Positions 38,873-48,970 of a stretch of 64,000 nucleotides of DNA are shown in pieces. How positions within the stretch are numbered: position 1 is the first letter of the stretch; each line of letters starts with the position of its first letter. The stretch is from Rhodopseudomonas palustris (GTDB lineage: Bacteria; Pseudomonadota; Alphaproteobacteria; Rhizobiales; Xanthobacteraceae). Location of the stretch: contig NZ_CP019966.1 of the NCBI RefSeq assembly GCF_003031265.1, positions 4,464,001 through 4,528,000 on the forward strand, in the 5' to 3' direction. The notes beneath the pieces are model-generated. The model searched no databases. It was not told where the DNA came from and saw nothing but the letters and a program-made list of their open reading frames with translations. The position numbers and the translations under genes are program-made.

Positions 38873-40510
38873 ATGAGGCCGTCACCGCCCTCCGACCAGA
38901 CAGTCCTCGTCCTCGCTCTCCTCACCGCCCTGCTCGTCGCCGCGCCGGTGGTCAGCCTGATGCTGATCGCGCTGCAGCCGGCGCCGGAGGTGTGGTCGCA
39001 TCTGATCGCCTATGTGCTGCCGCGCGCGGTGAGTGACACCGCGCTGCTGATCGCCGGCGTCGGCACGCTGACGCTGCTGATCGGCACCGCTACGGCCTGG
39101 CTGGTGTCGTCGCACGACTTTCCCGGCCGCTCCGCGCTGATCTGGCTACTACCTCTGCCGCTGTCGGTCCCGACCTATCTGTCGGCCTACGTCTATGTCG
39201 ATCTGTTCGAGCCGCTCGGGCTGGTGCATCGCGCGCTCAGCCTGGTGATGCCGGCCGCGCAGGCGGTGCAATGGCTGCCGCCAATGCGCTCGCTGCCCGG
39301 CGCGATGCTGCTGCTCGCCGCGGTGTTGTATCCTTACGTGTATCTGTCGGCCCGCGCGGTGTTTCAGGCGCAAGGAACGGATGCGATCGAGGCCGCGCGG
39401 ACGCTCGGCGCCGGCCGCTTCACCATCCTGCGCCGGGTGGTGCTGCCGATGGCACGGCCTGCACTGGCGGTCGGCGTCGCGCTTGCCGCGCTGGAGACGC
39501 TGAACGACATCGGCGCCTCCGAATATCTCGGCGTCCGCACCCTCACCGTCTCGGTGTTCAACACCTGGCTGAATCGCGGCAGCCTCGCCGGCGCGGCGCA
39601 GCTATCGCTGGTGTTGCTCGGCTTCGCCGCGCTGCTGATCGCGATCGAGCGCATCGGCCGGCGCAACGCCAGCGTCGAGCTGTCGGCGGAGAGCCCGCGG
39701 CTGCGGTCGCGGACGCGGCTGCGCGGCCTCAAGGGCGGCCTCGCAACCATGGCCTGTCTGCTGCCGCCGCTGTTCGGCTTCGTGCTGCCGGCCGCCTATC
39801 TGCTCGGCGAAAGCCTGCGCCGCAGCCTGTCGATCGGGATCGACCCGGCGCTGTGGCGCGACACCCTGCACACCGTGGCGCTCGCGGCGCTCGCCACCCT
39901 GATCGCGCTCGGGCTCGGCCTGATCGTGGTGCTGGCCACGCGCTGGCGCGAGGCCCGCACCACCCGCGCCGCCATGGCGGTCGCCCAGCTCGGCTACACG
40001 CTACCCGGCCTGGTGCTGGCGCTGGGGCTGCTGACGCCGGTGCTGGTGATCGACGGCACGGTCGCCAACATCTTCCGCTCCTTCGGCTATCCGTCGCCCG
40101 GCCTGATCCTGATGAGCACCGGCGGGGCGGTGGTGGCCGCCTATGTGATCCGCTTCCTGGCGGTGCCGACCGGGCTGTTGAAGGCCGGGTTCGACCGCAT
40201 CCCGCGCGATTACGACGACTCGGCCCGCGCCGCCGGTGCCGGCCGCCTCGTCACGCTCTGGAAGATCGACCTGCCGCTGCTGCGCCCGGCACTGGTCGGC
40301 GCAGCGATCCTGGTGTTCGTCGATTGCCTGAAGGAGCTGCCGGCGACGCTGCTGCTGCGGCCGCTAAACGTCGAGACGCTGTCGACCTCGATCTACCAAT
40401 ACGCCAGCCGCGGCAGCTTCGAGGACGGCGCCCTGGCGGCCCTGATCATCGTCGCCGCCAGCATTCCGCCGGTGATCTGGCTGACCCGGTTCTCCGACCT
40501 GCCGGAATGA
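38873..40510 (+). CDS. fbpB: Fe(3+) ABC transporter permease, fused two-domain type
   Basis: This 545-residue inner-membrane protein has about twelve hydrophobic segments in two halves, each ending in a BPD_transp_1 EAA-type loop (first half: IEAARTLGAGRFTILRRVVLP split over loops; second half: YDDSARAAGAGRLVTLWKIDLP similarly). This is the FbpB/SfuB architecture. The matching ATPase (FbpC) is not in the window; the gene after it is an unrelated outer-membrane-like protein. The start at 38873 has no clear ribosome site, so coupling to fbpA is plausible. Confidence 0.9.
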   Translation: MRPSPPSDQTVLVLALLTALLVAAPVVSLMLIALQPAPEVWSHLIAYVLPRAVSDTALLIAGVGTLTLLIGTATAWLVSSHDFPGRSALIWLLPLPLSVPTYLSAYVYVDLFEPLGLVHRALSLVMPAAQAVQWLPPMRSLPGAMLLLAAVLYPYVYLSARAVFQAQGTDAIEAARTLGAGRFTILRRVVLPMARPALAVGVALAALETLNDIGASEYLGVRTLTVSVFNTWLNRGSLAGAAQLSLVLLGFAALLIAIERIGRRNASVELSAESPRLRSRTRLRGLKGGLATMACLLPPLFGFVLPAAYLLGESLRRSLSIGIDPALWRDTLHTVALAALATLIALGLGLIVVLATRWREARTTRAAMAVAQLGYTLPGLVLALGLLTPVLVIDGTVANIFRSFGYPSPGLILMSTGGAVVAAYVIRFLAVPTGLLKAGFDRIPRDYDDSARAAGAGRLVTLWKIDLPLLRPALVGAAILVFVDCLKELPATLLLRPLNVETLSTSIYQYASRGSFEDGALAALIIVAASIPPVIWLTRFSDLPE

Positions 40511-40625
40511 GCCGGCCGCCACGCTGCCGCCCTCATCCCGTGGCTGATAGGTGCGGAACTCCGGCGCTGCGGCGATCCGCAGCACCGGCTGGCCCCGACC
40601 CGTCCACGACCGTATAATCCGCCCG

Positions 40626-41264
40626 ATGACGCAGATCCGGATCTCTCCTGTCGCCGCCCGCTGCGGCCTCGCCCTCGCCGCGATGCTCCTCGCCGGAGCG
40701 TCCGCCCAGGCGCAGGTGGCACCGATCCGCTATTGGGTGCCCGGCGGGCCGTTCGGCTTCGGCGGCGGCGCGACCGAGAGCTGGAAAGCGCTGAGCTGGA
40801 GCGACGTTCCCGGCTTCACTGCTGAGACCGATGAGAATGGCGAGCTGCGCAGCGGCTTCGTGGCACGGAGCTACAGCGCTCCGGTGACACCGCTGGCCGG
40901 CGGCTTGGGCTGGAACAGCCCAGGCGGCGCCGGCGCATTCGGCAATTTCGGCTCGCTCGCGTCCGAAGGCTCGCAATACGGCTACCGCTTCAAGGGCGTC
41001 GGCGACATGCCGGTGACGCTGTTCGGCGGCGTCGACAGCCTGAAGTACAAGCCCGACGTTTTCACCTCGCTGACCTCGCCGGGCTTCGCCAGCAGCAATA
41101 CCGCAGCCACCACCGTCAACGCCGGCATCGAGATCAAGCCGACCTCGAATGTCAGCCTGTCATTGTCGGCCGGCTACACCCAGTACAACGGCACCACCGA
41201 CAGCGACATCCGTTCCAATCTGCTGCCCGGCGAGTCGCCGATGTTCTCGGGCGGCCGGCGCTGA
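40626..41264 (+). CDS. Putative outer-membrane/exported protein (212 aa)
   Basis: The start is the ATG at 40626 (MTQIRISPVAARC). A signal peptide ends at SAQA-QVAPIR. The mature chain is rich in Gly, Ser and aromatic residues, with alternating strands (YGYRFKGVGDMPVTLFGGVD, then INAGIEIKPTSNVSLSLSAG in part), as in small beta-barrels of Bradyrhizobiaceae. The end SPMFSGGRR lacks a terminal aromatic residue, so a classic porin is unlikely. I cannot assign a family. Confidence 0.6.
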   Translation: MTQIRISPVAARCGLALAAMLLAGASAQAQVAPIRYWVPGGPFGFGGGATESWKALSWSDVPGFTAETDENGELRSGFVARSYSAPVTPLAGGLGWNSPGGAGAFGNFGSLASEGSQYGYRFKGVGDMPVTLFGGVDSLKYKPDVFTSLTSPGFASSNTAATTVNAGIEIKPTSNVSLSLSAGYTQYNGTTDSDIRSNLLPGESPMFSGGRR

Positions 41265-41284
41265 TCAGTCGTGTCGGCACTGGC

Positions 41285-43135
41285 TCAGGCCGGTGCCTCG
41301 GCCGGAGATTGAGGCGCTCGCGCGCCTTCGCCGGCAAACGCCCGCAGGTCCTGCTCGTCGAGTGTCTCCTTCTCCATCAGCCGGCGCGCCGAGCGTTCGA
41401 GCTGGTCGCGCCGCTCGCCAAGTAGCTTGACGGTGCGATCGAAGGTGGCATCGACGATGCGTTTGACCTCGTCGTCGACGGCCGCCGCGGTCTCATCGGA
41501 GTAACTACGTTCCTGCGGCCCGTAATACGGCTGGTCGCTCGCCAGGAACGAGCGGCGATCCTTCTCCAGCGCGACGTGGCCGAGCCGTTCGCTCATGCCG
41601 TAGCGCGTCACCATGGCGCGGGCGATGTCGGTGACCTTCATCAGGTCATCGGCTGCACCGGTCGACAGATGGCCGAACACGATCTTTTCCGCCGCGCGGC
41701 CGCCGAGCAGCACCGCCATCTTGTTCTCCAGTTCCTCGCGGGTCATCAGGAAGCGATCCTCGGTCGGACGCTGGATGGTGTAGCCGAGCGCGCCGACGCC
41801 GCGCGGAATGATCGACACCTTGTGCACCGGGTCGACGCCGGGCAGCGCCATCGCCACCAGCGCATGTCCCATCTCGTGATAGGCGACGATCTCGCGCTCC
41901 TTCGGATTGAGCAGGCGGTTGCGCTTCTCGAGCCCCGCGACGATGCGCTCGATCGCGTTGTTGAAGTCCTGCATCGTCACCGCATCGGCCTTGCGGCGGG
42001 TCGCCAGCAGCGTCGCCTCGTTGACGAGGTTCGCCAGATCGGCGCCGGTGAAGCCGGGCGTCAGCGCCGCGATCTGCTCGGGCGACACATCCGGGGCGAG
42101 CTTCGCCTTGGTCATATGCACGCCGAGGATCTGGATACGGCCGGCCTTGTCCGGCCGATCGACCAGCACCTGGCGATCGAACCGGCCGGCGCGCAGCAGC
42201 GCCGGATCGAGGATTTCGGGGCGGTTGGTGGCGGCGAGCAGCACCAGGCCGGTCGAGGAATCGAAGCCGTCGAGCTCGACCAGGAGCTGATTCAGCGTCT
42301 GCTCCTTCTCGTCATGACCGCCGGCGTAGGGCCCGATGCCGCGGGCACGGCCGAGCGCATCGAGTTCGTCGATGAAGATGATCGCCGGAGCCTTGGCGCG
42401 GGCCTGCTCGAACAGATCGCGCACCCGCGCGGCACCGACGCCGACGAACATCTCGACGAACTCCGAGCCGGAGATCGAGAAGAACGGCACGCCGGCTTCG
42501 CCCGCCACCGCTTTGGCCAGCAGCGTCTTGCCGGTGCCGGGCGGACCGACCAGCAGGATACCCTTGGGCATCCGGCCGCCGAGCCGGCTGTAGCCGTCCG
42601 GATCTTTCAGGAAATCGACGATCTCTTTCAATTCGTCCTTGGCCTCATCGACGCCGGCGACATCGGCGAACGACACGCCGGTGTTGGATTCGACATAGAC
42701 CTTGGCCTTCGACTTGCCGATCTGCATCAGGCCGCCGCCGACCCCGCCGCCCATCCGCCGGATGATGAACATCCAGACGCCGACGAACAGCAGGACCGGG
42801 ACCACCCAGGACAACAGATCGCGGAAGAATGTGCTCTCGATCCGCCCGGTGACGACGACGCCCTTGTCCTGAAGCTGGCGCGCCAGATCAGGCTCCACCC
42901 GGGTGGTAATAAACATCGGCTTGCCGTCGATCGCTTCCTTGAAGCGCCCCTGGATGAAGCGATCGGACACCGCGACCTCGGCGATCTTGCCTTCGGCCAG
43001 ATAGGTCTCGAACTGACTGTAAGGAAGCTGCGCGACGAGCGTCGCGGTGGTGAAAAGGTATTGGAAGCCGAGCAAGACGAAGAGTGCGACCAGCCAGTAC
43101 CAGATGTTGAACTGGGTCTTCTTGTTGAGCTCCAC
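41285..43135 (-). CDS. ftsH: ATP-dependent zinc metalloprotease FtsH
   Basis: FtsH is a membrane AAA+ protease that removes unassembled membrane and regulatory proteins. The start is GTG at 43135 ([13 protein letters not shown] follows), because GGGGGGAG lies 8 nt upstream; the product is 616 residues. Two N-terminal membrane spans bracket a periplasmic domain. Walker A is GPPGTGKT, and the zinc site HEMGH is encoded around 41866-41880. The usual FtsH partner genes (tilS, folP, glmM) are not adjacent, so this may be a second FtsH copy. It ends [16 protein letters not shown]. Confidence 0.93.
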   Translation of the reverse strand: MELNKKTQFNIWYWLVALFVLLGFQYLFTTATLVAQLPYSQFETYLAEGKIAEVAVSDRFIQGRFKEAIDGKPMFITTRVEPDLARQLQDKGVVVTGRIESTFFRDLLSWVVPVLLFVGVWMFIIRRMGGGVGGGLMQIGKSKAKVYVESNTGVSFADVAGVDEAKDELKEIVDFLKDPDGYSRLGGRMPKGILLVGPPGTGKTLLAKAVAGEAGVPFFSISGSEFVEMFVGVGAARVRDLFEQARAKAPAIIFIDELDALGRARGIGPYAGGHDEKEQTLNQLLVELDGFDSSTGLVLLAATNRPEILDPALLRAGRFDRQVLVDRPDKAGRIQILGVHMTKAKLAPDVSPEQIAALTPGFTGADLANLVNEATLLATRRKADAVTMQDFNNAIERIVAGLEKRNRLLNPKEREIVAYHEMGHALVAMALPGVDPVHKVSIIPRGVGALGYTIQRPTEDRFLMTREELENKMAVLLGGRAAEKIVFGHLSTGAADDLMKVTDIARAMVTRYGMSERLGHVALEKDRRSFLASDQPYYGPQERSYSDETAAAVDDEVKRIVDATFDRTVKLLGERRDQLERSARRLMEKETLDEQDLRAFAGEGARAPQSPAEAPA

Positions 43136-43487
43136 GACGGTGACTCCCCCCGCTGCGCTCCCTCGACGGGAGCATTGCTCCTTCGTCCGACAAAGACGCC
43201 GCAGCTCACGGCCGAGTTCCCGCAGCCAACCCGCAGCAGAGCGCGCGAGGAGCGGCAAGCCGCATCGCGAGCGGCGCTATGAGATCAGGCCTTGAGAGTG
43301 CGCGGCCGCGTGTAAAGGCTTACGGCAAGTGAGCACCTGCCGGGCGACACACTCAAGCGGCGTGCCGGCCCCGCATCACAGGGCCGGTACCGCTCGATCT
43401 AGGGGAACAGTAACGGGTTTCAAGATCACCGGACACCGCGCGGCGTGCCGCCGCAGCTTCACGGCGGCGGTGCGCGGCGCCGCGGAA
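43136..43487. other. Intergenic region between ftsH and scoB
   Basis: It should carry the ftsH promoter and the end of the sco transcript. I see no gene or clear hairpin with a T run in it. Confidence 0.4.
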
Positions 43488-44138
43488 TCAGGCGTTCTTC
43501 AGCGCGACGCGGAATTCGGCTTCGGTCTTGGCCTTGACCTCGTCGAGGGTGACGCCATCGGCAAGCTCGATCAGCGCCATGCCGTCATTGCCGTGCTTGT
43601 CGATTGTAAACACCGCAAGATCGGTGACCACCATGTCGACGACGCGCTCGCCGGTGAGCGGCAGGTTGCAGGTCTTCAACAGCTTCGGGCCGTCCTTGGC
43701 GGAATGCTCCATCACCACGACGACGCGCTTGACGCCGGCGACGAGATCCATCGCGCCGCCCATGCCCTTCACCATCTTGCCCGGAATCATCCAGTTGGCG
43801 AGGTCGCCGTTCTGCGCGACCTGCATGGCGCCGAGAATGGAGAGATCGATATGGCCGCCGCGAACCATCGCGAAGGAATCGGCCGACGAGAAGTAACTGG
43901 TCGACGGCAGCTCGGTGACGGTCTGCTTGCCGGCGTTGATCAGGTCCGGGTCTTCTTCACCCTCGTAGGGGAACGGCCCCATGCCGAGCATGCCATTCTC
44001 GCTCTGCAGCACCACGTCGACGCCATCCGGGATGTAGTTCGAGACCAGCGTCGGAATGCCGATGCCGAGGTTGACGTAGAAGCCGTCGCGCAATTCCTTG
44101 GCGGCGCGCGCCGCCATCTGTTCGCGGGTCCAAGCCAT
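43488..44138 (-). CDS. scoB: 3-oxoacid (succinyl-CoA:acetoacetate) CoA-transferase subunit B
   Basis: ScoB with ScoA moves CoA from succinyl-CoA to acetoacetate, linking ketone-body or PHB breakdown to the TCA cycle. The start is the ATG at 44138 ([13 protein letters not shown]) with GAGGAG 7 nt upstream; the product is 216 residues. The catalytic Glu lies in [13 protein letters not shown], and the subunit start [15 protein letters not shown] is typical. It follows scoA with an 11-bp gap on the same strand. A role with the PHA phasins is plausible. Confidence 0.93.
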   Translation of the reverse strand: MAWTREQMAARAAKELRDGFYVNLGIGIPTLVSNYIPDGVDVVLQSENGMLGMGPFPYEGEEDPDLINAGKQTVTELPSTSYFSSADSFAMVRGGHIDLSILGAMQVAQNGDLANWMIPGKMVKGMGGAMDLVAGVKRVVVVMEHSAKDGPKLLKTCNLPLTGERVVDMVVTDLAVFTIDKHGNDGMALIELADGVTLDEVKAKTEAEFRVALKNA

Positions 44139-44149
44139 CAGGGATCTCC

Positions 44150-44866
44150 TCAGCTCGCCGCCGATTCGGCACGCTTGCGGGTGGTACGCTGCTCGATGTG
44201 TTTCTTCGCGTTCGGCACGTGGACGATGCGCTGCACGAAGATGCCCGGGGTGTGGATATGATCCGGATCGATCTCGCCCGCCGGCACCAGATGCTCGACC
44301 TCGGCGATGGTGATCTTCGCCGCAGTCGCCATCATCGGATTGAAGTTGCGCGCGGTCTTTCGGTACACGAGGTTGCCGGCGGTATCGCCCTTCCAGGCGT
44401 GGACGATCGCGATGTCGCCGAACAGGCCGCGTTCCATCACGTATTTCTCGCCGTCGAACTCGCGGATTTCCTTGCCTTCCGCCACCAGCGTGCCGACGCC
44501 GGTCTTGGTGAAGAACGCCGGAATGCCGGCGCCGCCGGCGCGGATGCGCTCGGCCAGGGTGCCCTGCGGGGCGAATTCCAATTCCAGCTCGCCGGCCAGA
44601 AACTGCTGCGCGAACAGCTTGTTCTCGCCCACATAGGACGAGATCATCTTCTTGATCTGGCGGGTTTCGAGCAGCCGGCTGAGGCCGATGCCATCGACGC
44701 CCGCATTGTTGGAAACGAAGGTGAGATCCTTGACGCCCGCGTCGCGGATCGCGTCGGACAGGGTCTCGGGAATGCCGCAAAGGCCGAAGCCGCCGGACAT
44801 GATCATCATGCCGTCCCGCAAGATGCCGTCGAGTGCCGCCTTGGCGTCGGGGTAGACCTTGTTCAT
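44150..44866 (-). CDS. scoA: 3-oxoacid CoA-transferase subunit A
   Basis: The 238-residue alpha subunit starts [16 protein letters not shown]. The CoA-binding [12 protein letters not shown] and [13 protein letters not shown] motifs are conserved, and [20 protein letters not shown] is the usual substrate-loop region. It is the first gene of scoAB. A divergent AsmA-like gene starts about 200 bp away, so the promoters face away from each other. It is cytoplasmic. Confidence 0.93.
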   Translation of the reverse strand: MNKVYPDAKAALDGILRDGMMIMSGGFGLCGIPETLSDAIRDAGVKDLTFVSNNAGVDGIGLSRLLETRQIKKMISSYVGENKLFAQQFLAGELELEFAPQGTLAERIRAGGAGIPAFFTKTGVGTLVAEGKEIREFDGEKYVMERGLFGDIAIVHAWKGDTAGNLVYRKTARNFNPMMATAAKITIAEVEHLVPAGEIDPDHIHTPGIFVQRIVHVPNAKKHIEQRTTRKRAESAAS

Positions 44867-45072
44867 GATGCAGGGACCTTTGAGCCGGCTTTGCTGCGAT
44901 TAGGTCTATTAGGCAAAAACCCCGCAACCCGTCAATTGCACCAGGCCCTGTAACACCCGGAAAGCCTTGAAAGCGCCAAGAAAACCGAGCAAGTTGCGCC
45001 CCGGGTACGGCCCTGTTGGGAGCCGCCTCTCACACACCTCATTCACGCTCACGTTCCGGAAACTGGTTGGCG

Positions 45073-47019
45073 ATGGCCCAAGGAATTAAGCGCCTCGGGA
45101 TCTCGGTGGCGGTGCTGATCGCCGTCGCCGTGACAGGGGCGTTCGCGCTGTCGCTGACGATCGACCGCGGTGCCCTGCGCCAGGCCGTGGAGCAGCAGCT
45201 TCGCGCCGCCACCGGCCTGAAGCTGGTGGTCGACGGCGATATCGACGTCACCATCTTCCCGCGCAGCACCGTGACGTTCAGCAACGTACGCCTGAAGAGC
45301 GACGAAGACGGCGGCGCCGACGCGGCGCTCAGCGTCAAGACGCTGATCACCAACCTGCGGCTGCTGCCGCTGCTGCTGCGCCGGTTCGAGATCGCCGACG
45401 TGATGCTCAACCAGCCGTCGATCCACGTGGTGCGCGACGCCGACGGCCGCAGCAACTGGACGCCGTTCATCGACAGCCTGACCCGGACGATGAAGCCCGG
45501 TCTCGACGATCAAGTGTCGTTCTCCGAGATCCGGCTGCAGGACGGCGAACTCAGCTATCGCGACGAAACAGCCGGCGTTCACGAGCATATCGACGACATC
45601 GACCTGTCGCTGGCATGGCCGTCGATCTCGCGCACCTTCGCGGCGACCGGTCAGTTCGACTTCCGCGGCGAACGCCTCGACGGCTCGATCACCGTCGCCG
45701 ACTTCATCGCGGCGCTGCGCGGCGACACGTCGGGGATCAAGCTGCGGCTCGCCGGCGCGCCGATGAAGATCGCGTTCGACGGCACCATCACCAACAAGAC
45801 CAGCCTGTCGTTGATCGGCACGGTGAGCGCCGACAGCGCCTCGCTGCGCAACGCGCTGCGCTGGGCCGGACAGGAGCCTCCGGGCACCGGCGGCTTCGGC
45901 CGCTTCGCGCTGAAGGCCCGCGCCAATCTGGTCGGCTCTTCGATCGCGCTCACCAACGTCAACGTCGAGCTCGATAAGAACGTCGCAGAAGGGGTGATGA
46001 CTTACAGCATCGCCGGCGGCCATCAGGGCCTGCAGGCGACGCTCGCCGCCGGCAGCATCGACGTCACGCCGTATCTGTCGACGATCCGCCTGCTCGCCAG
46101 CGGCGCGCGCGACTGGAACCGGCAATTGTTCGATCTGTCGTCGGCCGATCCGGTCGATCTCGACATGCGGCTGTCGGCCGCGAAAGTTTCGATCGGCAGC
46201 ACCACGCTCGGCCGCACCGCGATCAGCGCCAATCTGCGCGGCGGTGCGCTGGCGCTCAGCGTCGGCGAGGCTCAAGTGTATGGCGGCATCGCGCAAGGTA
46301 CGTTCGGCATTTCGCGCTCCGACAAGGCCGCCAGCATCAAGGCGCAATTTCAGTTCAACGACGTCGAGCTGCAGACCTGCGCGGCCGACCTGCTCGGCGT
46401 ACGCAACCTGTCGGGGCGCGGCAACCTCAGCGTGTCACTGGAAGCCGAAGGTGCGAGCCCGTTCGGATTGGCGCAATCGCTCGACGGCTCCGCGCTGCTC
46501 ACCGGCCACGACGGCGCGATCAGCGGCTTTAACGTCGAACAATTGCTGAAGCGGCTGGAGCGGCGGCCGCTGTCCGGCGGCGGCAACTTCCGCAGCGGCA
46601 ACACCCCGTTCGACAAGCTCACCGTTTCGGTGCGGTTTGCGGACGGCATCGCCACTGCCGACGAGGTGCGGATCGACGGCCCCACCGCGCGGATTTCGCT
46701 GAGCGGCACTGCTTCGGTGCCGGCGCGCGAGTACGACCTGAAGGGCGTCGCCAGCCTTGCCGGCGGCTCCGCCGCCAAGCCCGGCTTCGACCTGCCGTTC
46801 ATCGTGCAGGGCCCGTGGGACGATCCGCTGATCTTCCCGGACCCGGAAAGCCTGATCCGCCGCTCGCCCGCCTCGGCGCCGCTGCTCGACGCCGTGAAGG
46901 ATCGCAAGACCCGCGACACCGTGCGCTCGGTGCTCGAACGGATCACCGGCAAGAAACAGGACGCCGAGCCGCCGGCCGACGCACCTGCCGCCGCGCAGCC
47001 CGAGCCGAAGGCGAACTGA
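45073..47019 (+). CDS. AsmA-family protein
   Basis: AsmA-like proteins are inner-membrane anchored and extend into the periplasm, where relatives help move phospholipids or assemble the outer membrane. The product is 648 residues from the ATG at 45073. A single N-terminal membrane segment (LGISVAVLIAVAVTGAFALS) is followed by the AsmA N-domain (GLKLVVDGDIDVTIFPRSTV) and by the AsmA-2 domain near the C-terminus (SLDGSALLTGHDGAISGFNV; RLERRPLSGGGNF). The tail is Pro/Ala rich. It has no operon partner. Confidence 0.88.
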   Translation: MAQGIKRLGISVAVLIAVAVTGAFALSLTIDRGALRQAVEQQLRAATGLKLVVDGDIDVTIFPRSTVTFSNVRLKSDEDGGADAALSVKTLITNLRLLPLLLRRFEIADVMLNQPSIHVVRDADGRSNWTPFIDSLTRTMKPGLDDQVSFSEIRLQDGELSYRDETAGVHEHIDDIDLSLAWPSISRTFAATGQFDFRGERLDGSITVADFIAALRGDTSGIKLRLAGAPMKIAFDGTITNKTSLSLIGTVSADSASLRNALRWAGQEPPGTGGFGRFALKARANLVGSSIALTNVNVELDKNVAEGVMTYSIAGGHQGLQATLAAGSIDVTPYLSTIRLLASGARDWNRQLFDLSSADPVDLDMRLSAAKVSIGSTTLGRTAISANLRGGALALSVGEAQVYGGIAQGTFGISRSDKAASIKAQFQFNDVELQTCAADLLGVRNLSGRGNLSVSLEAEGASPFGLAQSLDGSALLTGHDGAISGFNVEQLLKRLERRPLSGGGNFRSGNTPFDKLTVSVRFADGIATADEVRIDGPTARISLSGTASVPAREYDLKGVASLAGGSAAKPGFDLPFIVQGPWDDPLIFPDPESLIRRSPASAPLLDAVKDRKTRDTVRSVLERITGKKQDAEPPADAPAAAQPEPKAN

Positions 47020-47071
47020 TCAGCTCAGCGTGATCTGCGTAGCCGCCGGCTACGCACCGGCATGCCCCTCT

Positions 47072-47160
47072 CCGTCATTGCAAGCGCAGCGAAGCAATCC
47101 AGCTCGCCCAACATCGAGCTGCTGGAATGCGTCGTCGCTACGCTCCTCGCCAGCACGAGG
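47072..47160. repeat. REP-like palindromic element, class A, degenerate
   Basis: It shares CGTCATTGC and AGCGAAGCAATCCAG with the element at 30582-30663, but the second arm has several changes. It lies between the convergent asmA-like and potI-like genes. Confidence 0.7.
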
Positions 47161-47172
47161 ACTTGTGCCACA

Positions 47173-47973
47173 TCACATCGGCGCGGCGTTGTCGGCCTGG
47201 GTCTTCGACAGCTTCGACGCCAGTGAGGCGATGACGATCAGCACCGTCACGGCCGCGATGATCAGGGTACAGATCGCGTTGATCTCCGGCTTCACCCCGA
47301 GCCGCACTTCCGAATAGATCCGGATCGGCAGCGTGGTCGAACCAGGGCCGGTGGTGAAGCTGGCGATCACCAGATCGTCGAGCGACAGCGCGAACGCCAG
47401 CATCCAGCCCGCCGCGATCGCCGGCCAGATCAACGGCACGGTGGCGCGCAGGAACGCTTCCACCGGGGCGCAGCCGAGGTCCATCGCCGCCTCCTCGATG
47501 CTGCGGTCGAGCGCATGCAGCCGCGACTGCACCACCACCGCGACGAAGCACATCGTCAGCGTGGTATGGGCGATCACCACTGTCCAGAATCCGCGCTCGG
47601 CGTTGATCGCGACGAACAACAGCAGCAGCGACAGGCCGGTGATCACTTCCGGCATCACCAGCGGCGCATACAGCATCCCGGAGAACAGCGTGCGGCCCTT
47701 GAAATGGCCCGCGCGCGACAGCGCCACCGCCGCCAGCGTACCAAGCACCGCCGCTGCTGTGGCCGAGGTCAGCGCCACGCGCAGGCTCATCCAGGCGGCA
47801 TCCAGCATCGGCTGATCCTGGAAGAACTCGCGATACCAGCGCAGCGACCAGCCACCCCACACCGTAACCAGGCGGGAGTCGTTGAACGAATACACCACCA
47901 GGATCACGATCGGCAGATACAGAAACGCCAGCCCCAGCGTCAGCGAGACGAGGTTGAAACGGGAGAGCTTCAT
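47173..47973 (-). CDS. potI: Polyamine-type ABC transporter permease (PotI/YdcV-like)
   Basis: The start is the ATG at 47973 (MKLSRFNLVSL), with GGGAGGG 9 nt upstream. The 266-residue protein has six hydrophobic segments and the EAA loop IEEAAMDLGCAPVEAFLRAT. The last membrane pair follows ALSLDDLVIASFTTGPGS, a hallmark of PotC/PotI. It is the third gene of a transporter set with PotG and PotH types. No binding protein lies here, so the substrate (putrescine or another polyamine) is inferred from the family. Confidence 0.88.
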   Translation of the reverse strand: MKLSRFNLVSLTLGLAFLYLPIVILVVYSFNDSRLVTVWGGWSLRWYREFFQDQPMLDAAWMSLRVALTSATAAAVLGTLAAVALSRAGHFKGRTLFSGMLYAPLVMPEVITGLSLLLLFVAINAERGFWTVVIAHTTLTMCFVAVVVQSRLHALDRSIEEAAMDLGCAPVEAFLRATVPLIWPAIAAGWMLAFALSLDDLVIASFTTGPGSTTLPIRIYSEVRLGVKPEINAICTLIIAAVTVLIVIASLASKLSKTQADNAAPM

Positions 47974-48055
47974 GTTTTTGTACCCTCCCCTGGAGGGGGA
48001 GGGTATTCTTCGCAGCAACCTGAGACTACGCTCGCGACAAAGGCTATCCCGCCCA

Positions 48056-48970
48056 TCACGACCTCCCCTCCAGCTGGCGTCGCTGCGCGCGCTCGTAGAT
48101 CAGGAGAGGCAGCAGCAACACGCCGAGCAGCAGCACCGCGAGCGCCGAGGCGACCGGCCAGTCGCGGTTGGTGAAGAACTCCAGCCACAGCGTCTGGCCG
48201 ATCATCGGCGAGGTCGAGCCGCCGAGCAGATCGGGGATGACGAACTCGCCGACGATCGGGATGAAGCACAGCAGCACGCCGGCGCCGATGCCGGGCAGCG
48301 ACAGCGGGAACGTCACCAGCCAGAAAGCCTGCCGCGGCGAGGCGCCGAGATCGGCGGCGGCTTCCGACAGCGAATGCGGCAGCTTGGCCAGCGTCGCGTA
48401 CAGCGGCAGCACCATGAACGGCAGATACGAATACACGATGCCGACATACATCGCGGTGTCGGTCGACAGCCACACCACCGGCTTCGACACGATATGCAGC
48501 GCCAGCAGCAGCTGATTGAGCAGACCGTCGTGCTGCAGGATGTTGATCCAGGCGTAGATCCGGATCAGGAACGAGGTCCAGAACGGCACGATCACCAGCA
48601 TCATCGCCAACGGCTGCCAGCGGCGCGGCAGCCGCGCCATCGCGTAGGCGATCGGATAGCCGATCAGCAGCAGAATCGCGGTCGACACCGCCGCGACGGT
48701 AAGGCTGCGCAAGTAGGAAACGACGTAGAGGTGGTCGCCGAAGATCAGCTTGAAATTGTCCGCCGACAGCGCGTCGAACGCCGCACGCAGCGCGGTCCAG
48801 CCGGCGGCAAGATCGAACACCGGCGTATAAGGGGGCTGCGCGATCGCGGTGTGCGACAGGCTGATCTTCACCACGAAGCCGAACGGCACCAGGAAGAACA
48901 GCAGCATCCAGACATAGGGCGCGACGGCCGCGAGCCGCGCCGGTTTGGTGAAAATCCGGCGGCCGCTCAT
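48056..48970 (-). CDS. potH: Polyamine-type ABC transporter permease (PotH/PotB-like)
   Basis: The start is the ATG at 48970, overlapping the ATPase stop by 4 bp. The product is 304 residues with six membrane spans and the EAA loop LSEAAADLGASPRQAFWLVT, followed by FIPIVGEFVIPDLLGG, typical of PotB/PotH. It pairs with the PotI-type permease, whose gene starts 82 bp further on. It is an inner-membrane protein. Confidence 0.9.
   Translation of the reverse strand: MSGRRIFTKPARLAAVAPYVWMLLFFLVPFGFVVKISLSHTAIAQPPYTPVFDLAAGWTALRAAFDALSADNFKLIFGDHLYVVSYLRSLTVAAVSTAILLLIGYPIAYAMARLPRRWQPLAMMLVIVPFWTSFLIRIYAWINILQHDGLLNQLLLALHIVSKPVVWLSTDTAMYVGIVYSYLPFMVLPLYATLAKLPHSLSEAAADLGASPRQAFWLVTFPLSLPGIGAGVLLCFIPIVGEFVIPDLLGGSTSPMIGQTLWLEFFTNRDWPVASALAVLLLGVLLLPLLIYERAQRRQLEGRS

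Noticed and set aside
41576..43282. A 568-codon open frame on the plus strand opposite ftsH
   Set aside because: It is antisense to all the conserved FtsH motifs and is rich in His, Arg and Asp, as expected for a shadow frame.
43488..44927. A single 479-codon frame covering scoB and scoA
   Set aside because: Only its second part matches ScoB; the first part is ScoA read in the wrong frame. The two subunits are separate genes with their own starts at 44866 and 44138.
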